From the NCBI RefSeq assembly GCF_004341825.1, contig NZ_SMAG01000002.1, forward strand, positions 372,001 to 436,000: a stretch of DNA of 64,000 nt, read 5' to 3'. A model generated the notes under the pieces. The model did no database searches. It had not been told where the DNA came from and worked only from the letters and a program-made list of their open reading frames with translations. This stretch comes from Hazenella coriacea (GTDB taxonomy: Bacteria; Bacillota; Bacilli; Thermoactinomycetales; Thermoactinomycetaceae). How positions within the stretch are numbered: the first letter of the stretch is position 1; every line of letters begins with the position of its first letter. Position numbers and translations under genes: made by a program. Positions 8,149 to 15,471 of the stretch are shown piece by piece.

Positions 8149-9106
8149 CTTTAACGTGTTGAACTCCTTGAACAAAAATGAGGGAGGTGGCGGTTCAAAG
8201 AGGGGCTTCAATAAGAAGAAGATCGTGGGTCTGACTGGTGTCGTTGCGGGTGTGATCGCACTAGCTGTATTGATCGGCAGTTGTACCACAAAGATTGAGC
8301 CTGGTTATAATGGTGTGGTTTACAGTTTAAATGGTGGGTTAAAAAAGGACGTTTTGAACCAAGGGCTTCGGCTTCATGCCCCATGGGAGAGTGTAACCCA
8401 ATATCCGACATCAACTGAAACCGTTTACTTAACGAAGAGTAATGACAATGAATCTTTTGATATTAATACCAGTGATGGAAAATCAGTCAATGTGGACGTA
8501 GTTTATGCCTATCATATGGAAGCAGATAAACTTCCCCATATCTTTACCAAGTTCCGTCGTAAAACCCATGAAGAAATTCAAGCGGGTTATATCAAAACAC
8601 AAATTAAAACAGTGATGCAAGAGGTTTCTACGACCTACTCTGTATTAGGGATCTATGCAGAGCATCGGAATGAAGTGACTAAGCAAATTCATGAAAAGTT
8701 GTCTACTATTTTAGCCAAAGATGGAATTGTGTTGGAGAACTTCTCTTTGTCTGATGTTCGACCTGATGAAAAAACGTTGAAATCGATTCAGGCGATTGCA
8801 GATGCACAGAATAAGCAAGAATTTCTGAAACGGGAACAGAAAAATAAAGAGCAAGAAGCGATTAACGCTAAGATTGAAGCGCAAGGGAAGAAGCAGGTTG
8901 CAATTGTAAATGCAGAGGCAGAAGCTGAGAAAACTCGAATTGAAGCAGAGGCGAAAGCAGAAGCGAACCGTAAGTTACAACAATCTTTGTCTGACCAACT
9001 GGTTCAATATGAGTGGATTAAAAAATGGAATGGGCAAATGCCTACCGTTCAAGGGTCGGGTTCCATTATTCAGATGCCAGCAGATATGTTGAAACAAAAT
9101 AAATAA
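8135..9106 (+). CDS. SPFH / band 7 (prohibitin-like) membrane protein
   Basis: The 323-residue protein has a glycine/basic N-terminus, one membrane anchor (about residues 30-46, ending GSC), an SPFH domain from about residue 55 to 220 (KIEPGYNGVVYSLNGG...LNQGLRLHAPWESV), and a coiled-coil Glu/Ala/Lys-rich region (about 220-290). This is prohibitin-1-like architecture: the proteins form large rings or caps at the membrane and regulate proteases or organise membrane domains. The N-terminus faces the cytoplasm in the usual model. AAAAGGGGG (8122-8130) serves either ATG 8135 or 8138. The gene overlaps the preceding 45-residue gene. Confidence 0.88.
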   Translation: MMNNNFNVLNSLNKNEGGGGSKRGFNKKKIVGLTGVVAGVIALAVLIGSCTTKIEPGYNGVVYSLNGGLKKDVLNQGLRLHAPWESVTQYPTSTETVYLTKSNDNESFDINTSDGKSVNVDVVYAYHMEADKLPHIFTKFRRKTHEEIQAGYIKTQIKTVMQEVSTTYSVLGIYAEHRNEVTKQIHEKLSTILAKDGIVLENFSLSDVRPDEKTLKSIQAIADAQNKQEFLKREQKNKEQEAINAKIEAQGKKQVAIVNAEAEAEKTRIEAEAKAEANRKLQQSLSDQLVQYEWIKKWNGQMPTVQGSGSIIQMPADMLKQNK

Positions 9107-9151
9107 TTGGATGGTACGAACTTCTCCTCTTCTTTGCAAGGGTGTTTTTGA

Positions 9152-9190
9152 AACCCTCCCTGATCTCGATCAAGGGAGGGTTGACTGTCT
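9152..9190 (+). terminator. Strong hairpin after the SPFH gene
   Basis: AACCCTCCC-TGATC pairs with GATCA-AGGGAGGGTT (9152-9182). The following T-tract is weak (GACTGTCTT). Confidence 0.6.
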
Positions 9191-9212
9191 TAAATTCAAT
9201 TAACTGATTTTA

Positions 9213-9893
9213 TTATTCAATATTTGGGATTTGCCAATCGATTTCTTCAATCCCATGTTTATGTAGAAAAGCATTAATTTTTGAGAATGGCTGACTTCCG
9301 AAAAAGCCGCGATTGGCCGAAAATGGACTTGGATGAGGTGATTCGATAATCAAGTGATGTGGTTGGGTAATATATGCTTTTTTCTCTTGGGCATGTCTTC
9401 CCCATAGTAGAAATACAATCGGCTGTTCTCGTTCGTTGAGCGTTTGAATCACTTGACGGGTAAAGTTCTCCCAACCTCTTCCTTTGTGAGAGTTGGGTTG
9501 TCCTTGTTGAACGGTTAAAACATTATTCAACATTAAGACCCCTTGTTCCGCCCACTTTTTTAAATAACCATTGTTGGGGATATAGCATCCTAAGTCATCT
9601 TGTAATTCTTTATAAATATTTTTTAGAGAGGGAGGTGTTTTAATCCCAGGTTTCACAGAAAAGCTTAATCCATGGGCCTGTCCAGGACCATGATAAGGAT
9701 CTTGACCAATAATCACTACTTTTGTATCACGATAAGAAGTTAAGTGTAAAGCAGAGAAAATATCCCATTGGTCTGGATAAATGGTTTTGGTTTGATATTC
9801 GAGCTTCAAAAAATCCCTTAGTTCAAGATAATAGGGCTTTTCAAATTCTTCTGCTAAGTGTTCTGCCCAGTCATTTTTTAATATTACTGCCAT
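9213..9893 (-). CDS. ung: Uracil-DNA glycosylase, family 1
   Basis: The 226-residue protein is a full-length Ung that removes uracil from DNA. It shows the water-activating loop [18 protein letters not shown] (catalytic Asp about residue 65), the LLNNVLTVQ uracil-recognition segment (Asn), and the minor-groove loop [13 protein letters not shown] containing the catalytic His. The ATG at 9893 follows GGAGAGGAGCATCAAT. It appears monocistronic and converges with the SPFH gene. Confidence 0.96.
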   Translation of the reverse strand: MAVILKNDWAEHLAEEFEKPYYLELRDFLKLEYQTKTIYPDQWDIFSALHLTSYRDTKVVIIGQDPYHGPGQAHGLSFSVKPGIKTPPSLKNIYKELQDDLGCYIPNNGYLKKWAEQGVLMLNNVLTVQQGQPNSHKGRGWENFTRQVIQTLNEREQPIVFLLWGRHAQEKKAYITQPHHLIIESPHPSPFSANRGFFGSQPFSKINAFLHKHGIEEIDWQIPNIE

Positions 9894-10298
9894 ATTGATG
9901 CTCCTCTCCCGAAGCTTTATATCTGTATCGATAAATGAACAGCCAGATCAAGTGATCAAGACAAATATCGAATAACATTATTTTTACATAGTTTAAATGT
10001 TTATGCAAAGAAAAGAAATTGATTACATAGTCTCTTTGATTAGGGAATCAGTAGTGTGATCAGGGAATATATTGATTTCTATAATTTACAAATAATTGGA
10101 CTATGGTCATTCAGGACAAGTGAACTTCACCATGGTAAAATGTTTTTAAAGAAAATATGCATGATTAGTGATCGAAGGTGTAGGAGATAACAGGTAAAGA
10201 ATCATTTGCACTCATAATGTTTGGTTATGCGTGATTTTCAATGAACACTTTTAGATCCTAGAGAATGCAGATCAACAAATGATAAGTGAGGATGTCAT
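9894..10298. other. Intergenic region without recognised features
   Basis: AT-rich 405 bp between the divergent ung and plsC-like genes. It presumably holds both promoters, but I see no convincing operator, RNA structure or gene. Confidence 0.5.
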
Positions 10299-10892
10299 AT
10301 GTATCGTTTTGTTTGTTTTGTAGCTAAAGTCATTCTTCATAGCTTCTATCGCTTTACCATTGTTGGCAAAGAAAAAGTGCCTGCACAAGGTGGGTTTGTG
10401 TTGGCCTGTACACACATGGGCTGGTTAGATGTGATTGCATTAGGGGCGGCTTCCCCACGCCAAATTCATTATATGGCGAAGAAAGAACTATTTTCAAAGC
10501 CATTAATCGGATGGTTTTTAAAAAGGCTGAATAGTTTCCCGGTTAATCGTGAAAATCCGGGTCCAAGTTCACTCAAAACACCTATTCGTTTGACTAGACA
10601 GGGAAATGTGGTAGGAATTTTCCCGAGTGGAACGAGAACCCATGAGGATGTACCACAAAAAAGAGGCGCTGTGTATATTGCTGATAAAGGAAAAGTGTCA
10701 GTTGTTCCAGCTGCTTATTGGGGACCTGAATCGATTCGCTTCAAAGATTTATTTCGGCGTAAAAAAATGGTTATTGTGTTTGGAGAACCACTTATGCTTT
10801 CAGAATTTAACTCCAAAGAGGCTCAGACCGAATTGTTAGATGAGTTAAATGACAAGATGAAAGAGCTAACAGAAACAGCTGAACAATTATAA
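10299..10892 (+). CDS. plsC: 1-acyl-sn-glycerol-3-phosphate acyltransferase (PlsC family)
   Basis: The 197-residue protein is a short PlsC-type acyltransferase that transfers an acyl chain to lysophosphatidate in phospholipid synthesis at the membrane. The catalytic HX4D motif is present as HMGWLD (about residues 46-51), followed by the glycerol-phosphate loop FPVNRENPG and motif III written FPSGTRT, where most members have FPEGTR. The Glu to Ser change is unusual. The N-terminal helix VCFVAKVILHSFY is the membrane contact. GTGAGGATGTCAT precedes the ATG at 10299. The neighbouring fabH-led cluster may supply acyl groups, but the two converge and have separate transcripts. Confidence 0.85.
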   Translation: MYRFVCFVAKVILHSFYRFTIVGKEKVPAQGGFVLACTHMGWLDVIALGAASPRQIHYMAKKELFSKPLIGWFLKRLNSFPVNRENPGPSSLKTPIRLTRQGNVVGIFPSGTRTHEDVPQKRGAVYIADKGKVSVVPAAYWGPESIRFKDLFRRKKMVIVFGEPLMLSEFNSKEAQTELLDELNDKMKELTETAEQL

Positions 10893-10910
10893 TTAAGAGT
10901 AGCTAAAACA

Positions 10911-10945
10911 AAAATCAACTCAGATCATCTGAGTTGATTTTTGCT
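10911..10945 (+). terminator. Rho-independent terminator after plsC
   Basis: AAAATCAACTCAGAT / ATCTGAGTTGATTTTT: a near-perfect palindrome with flanking A and T runs. It is likely to act for both convergent genes. Confidence 0.85.
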
Positions 10946-10989
10946 TTACAAACCTGATGTTGTTGGTTAATGATTGATTTTGTTGCGAC

Positions 10990-11976
10990 TTAGATATTCC
11001 AGCGAATCAATGTACTTGAGTGAACGAAGCCACCACCAAAGCCTGATAAGAGAAGAGTATCACCTGTTTTAATTTTCCCTTGCTCAATACCCAATTGAAG
11101 AGCTAATGGGATGGTAGCAGAAGAAGTGTTTCCAAAGTATTCGGCACTAAATAACACTTTTTCCATAGGGAATTTTAATCGGTCACAAGCCGCTTCGATA
11201 ATACGGATATTGGCACTATGAGGAACAAACCAATCCAAATCCGCTTGTGAGAAACCGGCTTGTTCTAATAGCTTTGGAATTTCACGCACCATTGTACTCA
11301 CTGCTAACTTAAAAACTTCTCGTCCGTTTTGAATAATGTTGCCAGCTCCAGCTAATTCTGTTTGTTCAAGAGTATTGGCAAGCCCTGATCGATATAAATG
11401 AACGCCAGCCCGCCCTTCTGTCGTAGAAACAGAGTGAATAAAGCTTGCATGGTTGTCATCTCTTTCGACGAGAGCTGCTCCTGCTCCATCACCAAAGAGA
11501 ATGCACGTGGTGCGATCTTTAAAATCTGTCACTTTGGATAAAGTTTCTGAACCAACGACGAGTATTTTTCGATGCAAACCAGATGTTACTAATCCATTAG
11601 CCAAGTTTAATCCCATGACAAAACCTGCACATGCAGCACTAATATCTAGAGAACCACAAGATTGGATTCCCAAGCGATGTTGGAGTTGGCTTGCCACACT
11701 AGGCAGAGGTGTATCTGGAGTTGTTGTTGATACCAAAATAAAGTCAACATCTTCTACAGAAACGGAGTAATTTTTAATTAGGTTTTTGACAGCTAAGACA
11801 GCTAGATCACTGGTAAATTGGTCATCAGCTGCAATTCTTCGTTCTTTAATCCCTGTTCGTTGGATAATCCACTCATCTGAAGTATCCACCATTTTTTCTA
11901 GATCATGATTGCTTAAAATACGGTCGGGTACATAGGTTCCCAAAGCAGTGATCCGTGCTTTTGATCTGGTTTCCAA
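10990..11976 (-). CDS. 3-oxoacyl-ACP synthase III (FabH-like) of the acyl cluster
   Basis: The 328-residue enzyme is a complete KAS III: the nucleophile Cys lies in DISAACAGFV (about residue 116), His in WFVPHSANIRI and Asn in FGNTSSATIP; the C-terminal GFGGGF loop is intact. KAS III condenses an acyl-CoA starter with malonyl-ACP. TTG 11976 is the better start because AAAGGGG lies 8-9 bases upstream; an upstream TTG at 12000 has no such site. A sigma-A promoter and a FapR-like operator sit directly in front. It is divergent from a gene cluster led by its own acyl carrier protein, so it probably supplies that cluster's chain; it could instead be the genome's main FabH. Confidence 0.9.
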   Translation of the reverse strand: METRSKARITALGTYVPDRILSNHDLEKMVDTSDEWIIQRTGIKERRIAADDQFTSDLAVLAVKNLIKNYSVSVEDVDFILVSTTTPDTPLPSVASQLQHRLGIQSCGSLDISAACAGFVMGLNLANGLVTSGLHRKILVVGSETLSKVTDFKDRTTCILFGDGAGAALVERDDNHASFIHSVSTTEGRAGVHLYRSGLANTLEQTELAGAGNIIQNGREVFKLAVSTMVREIPKLLEQAGFSQADLDWFVPHSANIRIIEAACDRLKFPMEKVLFSAEYFGNTSSATIPLALQLGIEQGKIKTGDTLLLSGFGGGFVHSSTLIRWNI

Positions 11977-12003
11977 TAGAACAAACCCCTTTGGATTCAA
12001 TGT

Positions 12004-12020
12004 ATAGTACCAAGTACTAA
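12004..12020. promoter_or_regulatory. FapR-like operator
   Basis: ATAGTACCAAGTACTAA is a 7-3-7 inverted repeat matching, as I recall it, the Bacillales FapR consensus (TTAGTAC-nnn-GTACTAA) in all but the first outer base. It lies just downstream of the predicted fabH transcription start, a usual place for FapR blocking. FapR represses lipid-synthesis genes and is released by malonyl-CoA. Confidence 0.7.
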
Positions 12021-12032
12021 TAGTTAGTGTTA

Positions 12033-12061
12033 ATTTTAGCTAACTAAAATCAAAGTGTCAA
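12033..12061 (-). promoter_or_regulatory. Sigma-A promoter of the fabH-like gene
   Basis: On the minus strand TTGACA (12056-12061), a 17-bp spacer and TAAAAT (12033-12038). The expected start point is about 12026, immediately before the FapR-like box. Confidence 0.8.
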
Positions 12062-12219
12062 TAAAATAAAGGTTAGATAATTTTTAAAATAGATATCTAC
12101 TCGAACACATTTTTTGTACGAGTAATGATCGAAATGACTACTCATATCAAGTGATAAATGAAAAATATGTAAACTAGATACATTTATAATAATTTAATAA
12201 TAAAATATATAAATCCTAA

Positions 12220-12248
12220 TTGATGTAATTTTTAGCATATAATATAAT
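12220..12248 (+). promoter_or_regulatory. Sigma-A promoter of the acyl-carrier-protein operon
   Basis: TTGATG (12220-12225), a 17-bp spacer and TATAAT (12243-12248), about 45 bases before the ACP start. Confidence 0.65.
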
Positions 12249-12291
12249 GGTTATGTAATTAAAATATTCGGAAAAGGAAGGTGCCTTTTCT

Positions 12292-12552
12292 ATGACATTT
12301 GAACATGAGTTTACGAGTTTTCTTAAAAACGTGATTAAGAATGAACTAAAAAAAGAAGTACCTGAGATCACTCCTTCAATGAGCTTTCAGGATTTAGGTA
12401 TTGATTCGATGGATCGTATTCGAATTGTGATTCATGTGGAAAGAGCCTACGGGGTTGAGTTCTCTGAAAACGAAGCTGGATCGATTCAAACGGTGGGTGA
12501 ATTGATTCAATTCATTGAGGATAAAGGTGGGGTTCAAGTTGACAAATATTGA
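12292..12552 (+). CDS. Acyl carrier protein, cluster-specific
   Basis: The 86-residue acidic protein carries the phosphopantetheine attachment motif LGIDSMDRI with Ser39, and has the usual four-helix ACP length. It is more divergent than a housekeeping AcpP, which normally has DSLD-VELVM here. It opens an operon: the flavoenzyme start overlaps its 3' end. It is the expected carrier for an acyl chain loaded by the acyl-AMP ligase encoded four genes downstream, in the cytoplasm. The ATG at 12292 follows AAAAGGAAGGTGCC. Confidence 0.92.
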   Translation: MTFEHEFTSFLKNVIKNELKKEVPEITPSMSFQDLGIDSMDRIRIVIHVERAYGVEFSENEAGSIQTVGELIQFIEDKGGVQVDKY

Positions 12553-13915
12553 AACTAGACCTGTTGTGATTATTGGTGCAGGTGTTTCAGGCAGTTCAAC
12601 AGCAATCCGTTTATTAAAAGAGGGAATCACTCCTTTGGTTGTAGATCAAGCTAAGTTTCCAAGAGAGATTGTCGGCGAGGGTTTATCTCCCTATACCTGT
12701 GACTACCTTGAGGAATTGGGTGTATTGGAGGAGATCAATCAAGCTCCATTTATGAAAAAAAGCTCATTGCAATTGGTTTCTCCAGATGGTTCGAAAGCCT
12801 ATGCCAAAGTAGATTTAACGAAAGAGCCCTATGCAGATGGCATTCATGCACAGCCATGGGGATTTAATGTGAAGCGAAAAGACTTTGATTATGTTCTATT
12901 TAGAAAAGCACAGAGAGACGGGGCAGAGATTAGAGAGAGTACTAAGGTGAAAGAGATTCTTTTGAATGATGAAGGTGCTGTCACAGGAGTGGTACTAGAA
13001 GATGAGCATAACCAGAAAACGATTGTGCATACTTCGTTAGTGATCGACTGTTCAGGGAGAACCTCCAAGTTAGCCCAACAGTTAAAGCTACGAGCCCCAT
13101 TAGAGAAAGTATTCGATGGGCAGTGGGCCAATTATGCGATTCGTTGTTATTTTAAAGATGTAAACTTAGGACCATTGAGATCCGAAGGACAAGATGATTA
13201 CGATATAGCAACAGTGAATATTTTACCCGATCGTAATTGTTGGTATTGGATCATCCCTTTGGAAGAAAATTTGTTTAGCATCGGGTTTGTAGCTCGTAGT
13301 AAAACCAAGCAAATGTTAGATAGTCAAGTGGATAAGATGAGAGCTTATCGTGATTTAATTGAGAAACATCATGTGTTAAGAGAAGTTGTCAAAGAGGCAG
13401 AGATGTTAGAAAATGTGGTGGTCACAGCTCGATTGGGGCACATGAACACGAGAATGGCTGGAGATGGCTTTATCTGTGTCGGAGATGCGGGTTTTTTTGC
13501 TGACCCTGCATGGGCGACAGGAGTCACTGTTGCGTTGATTACCTCTAAACTAGCCACTGAGGTGGTGATGGAAGCCATTCAAAAGAAAAACTTCTCACAC
13601 CAACTCTTGAAAAAATACGAAGACTTGTATCATGGATATATTAAAAATCGATTTAATAGCATTCGAGCTTACAATACGTATTATAACGATACGGATTATG
13701 TAAACTTTTTGGTCAAGCGATTATCCCATCGACCCGAAGAGATGCATTTAATCACAGCCGTCTTGTTTGACTATATGAGTCATCATCACTTTAATTCTTG
13801 GACATTTAAAGTATTTAAAGATTATGTCGCCAAAACTGGAAAGCTTCCTGTAGTCAATAAAGTTGCTCAGCTTAATTTTGATTCCGAAGAGAGTTTGATT
13901 CAGCCACTTACTTAA
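12539..13915 (+). CDS. FAD-dependent oxidoreductase of the tryptophan/phenol-halogenase family
   Basis: The 458-residue protein has the FAD-binding GAGVSG loop (about residues 13-18), FPREIVGEGLSP (typical of halogenase-like monooxygenases), WYWIIP at about 235-240 (the halogenase signature W-W-IP), the second FAD motif CVGDAGFF, and FADPAWATG at about 320-328. The last corresponds to the F-P-S-G motif of flavin halogenases, but Ala replaces Ser. It may chlorinate or hydroxylate an ACP-bound acyl chain, or be a desaturating or reducing relative; the sequence does not decide. TTG 12539, preceded by GGTGGGG, is the likely start and overlaps the ACP gene by 14 bases. Confidence 0.85.
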   Translation: MTNIETRPVVIIGAGVSGSSTAIRLLKEGITPLVVDQAKFPREIVGEGLSPYTCDYLEELGVLEEINQAPFMKKSSLQLVSPDGSKAYAKVDLTKEPYADGIHAQPWGFNVKRKDFDYVLFRKAQRDGAEIRESTKVKEILLNDEGAVTGVVLEDEHNQKTIVHTSLVIDCSGRTSKLAQQLKLRAPLEKVFDGQWANYAIRCYFKDVNLGPLRSEGQDDYDIATVNILPDRNCWYWIIPLEENLFSIGFVARSKTKQMLDSQVDKMRAYRDLIEKHHVLREVVKEAEMLENVVVTARLGHMNTRMAGDGFICVGDAGFFADPAWATGVTVALITSKLATEVVMEAIQKKNFSHQLLKKYEDLYHGYIKNRFNSIRAYNTYYNDTDYVNFLVKRLSHRPEEMHLITAVLFDYMSHHHFNSWTFKVFKDYVAKTGKLPVVNKVAQLNFDSEESLIQPLT

Positions 13916-13934
13916 AAATGATAGGGTTGATACG

Positions 13935-14669
13935 GTGGAACCATCACAAAAGAGAGTTTTCTTGGTTGCAGGAGGGTCTTCAGGGATTGGTAGCGAACTG
14001 ATCCAATTATTAGTTGATGCTGGTGAATTTGTCTATAATCTAGATTTAAAACCGAGAGAAGGTCATTCCAATCAGTGTAAAACGAAAATAGTGGATCTGC
14101 AAGATGTTCAATGCTGTCAAGAAGCGATCACAGAAATCATCAAAGAGGGAAACTTGTTCAAAGGTGTTGCTGTGATTGCTGGTGTAGGATTTACAACACC
14201 ATTGGAACAATTAGACCCGATCGAGTTTAATAAGCAAGTAAATCTTAACTTAAATATTGTCTATAACCTTTGCTACTTTTCACTTCCTCACTTAGACTCA
14301 CCATCCTCCATAGTTACAGTTTCTTCAACCAGCGTTTATGGATTTTCTGGCTCAAGTGTTGCTTATGCAGCTGCTAAAGCAGGTGTCATCGGTTTGACTA
14401 AATGTTTAGCCCATGAAGTAGGGCGAAAAGGGATACGAGTAAACTGCGTCATCCCAGGGGCTGTTGATACTGATTTGCTCCACAGTCTGTCTACATCCAT
14501 GGAACGTTCTCTATTAAGTAAATTCACCCCATTGGGTCAATTAGCTCATCCTAGGCAAATCGCCCAGACTATTCAATTTTTATTGGGAGATCAATCCAGT
14601 CATATAACTGGACAAACACTTGTGATTGATGGAGGTCTATCCTTAGCTTATCGTCCCGGTCATATGTAG
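13935..14669 (+). CDS. Short-chain dehydrogenase/reductase (FabG-like)
   Basis: The 244-residue classical SDR has the cofactor loop GGSSGIG (about residues 13-19), the catalytic Ser in VSSTSVYG, YAAAK with catalytic Tyr and Lys, and the C-terminal SSHITGQTLVIDGG. FabG-type members reduce 3-oxoacyl-ACP with NADPH. Beside a ketosynthase and an ACP, a 3-ketoreductase on the tethered chain is the simplest role. It begins with GTG 13935, 19 bases after the flavoenzyme stop, and is in the same operon. Confidence 0.9.
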   Translation: MEPSQKRVFLVAGGSSGIGSELIQLLVDAGEFVYNLDLKPREGHSNQCKTKIVDLQDVQCCQEAITEIIKEGNLFKGVAVIAGVGFTTPLEQLDPIEFNKQVNLNLNIVYNLCYFSLPHLDSPSSIVTVSSTSVYGFSGSSVAYAAAKAGVIGLTKCLAHEVGRKGIRVNCVIPGAVDTDLLHSLSTSMERSLLSKFTPLGQLAHPRQIAQTIQFLLGDQSSHITGQTLVIDGGLSLAYRPGHM

Positions 14670-14691
14670 ATAACATTTGAGGAGGAATGTC

Positions 14692-15471
14692 ATGAGCGTT
14701 CGTTTAAGTGTCAAACAAATCAACCAAACAGCTCCACAACGTGTTTTATGTTTGAATCCGATGGGATGTGGTTCAGAGATCTGGATTTCGAGTATGGAAC
14801 AAATGAGTGAACAATATGAGATTTTATTAATGGATTATCCTGGATTTTCCTCGTCAGAATTTTTAGAGACCCAAACGGTTGAAGAATTAACTCAGTTAGT
14901 GTCCCACACTCTTATGCAACTACCAACGAAGCCATTACATATGATCGGTTATTCATTTGGTAGTTGGATTGCACAAAATTTGGTGTTTGATGAGCGATTA
15001 GATCTGCGCAGCCTTACAGTGATGGGTTCATCAGACCGGATTTATAATCAAGGTATTCTCATGGCTGATGAGTGGGAGAACATCATTAGAAATATGGGGA
15101 TTGATTCCTTTTTGGCGCAATTGGCATTTTGGAGTTTCTGTACTCAAACCTTTGAAGCAGGCTCTTTTATTCTACGGTCATTTGTTCGTGGTTGTAAAAA
15201 GAGTTGCAAAGATCCAGAGGTATTTCTCAATCAACTTCAAATGGTTAAAAGTTATCAGCAAGGTGTCCCTTTGAGTGAAATCAAGGTACCCACATTGATT
15301 ATCCGTGGTGAGTTTGACTGTTTGTATCCAGCTTTTTGTTCAGAGCTTTTGCATAAGGAGATCCCTAACAGCCAGTTGTGTACGGTTCCTCGTGCAGGGC
15401 ATGCGGCTTTGTGGGAGAATCCATCTTTTGTGAGTAAAGAGATCGAACAATTTGTTCAGGTGAATGGTTGA
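14692..15471 (+). CDS. Alpha/beta hydrolase, possible thioesterase or lactonase
   Basis: The 259-residue protein is an alpha/beta hydrolase with the nucleophile elbow GYSFGSW, an acid in IIRGEFDCLYP, and the catalytic His in RAGHAALWENP. An oxyanion-type LNPMGCGSE segment is near the start. A discrete hydrolase in an ACP/acyl-AMP-ligase cluster often releases the product or edits the carrier; that is inferred. ATG 14692 is used because GAGGAGG (14679-14685) precedes it. The stop overlaps the next start (TGATG). Confidence 0.85.
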   Translation: MSVRLSVKQINQTAPQRVLCLNPMGCGSEIWISSMEQMSEQYEILLMDYPGFSSSEFLETQTVEELTQLVSHTLMQLPTKPLHMIGYSFGSWIAQNLVFDERLDLRSLTVMGSSDRIYNQGILMADEWENIIRNMGIDSFLAQLAFWSFCTQTFEAGSFILRSFVRGCKKSCKDPEVFLNQLQMVKSYQQGVPLSEIKVPTLIIRGEFDCLYPAFCSELLHKEIPNSQLCTVPRAGHAALWENPSFVSKEIEQFVQVNG

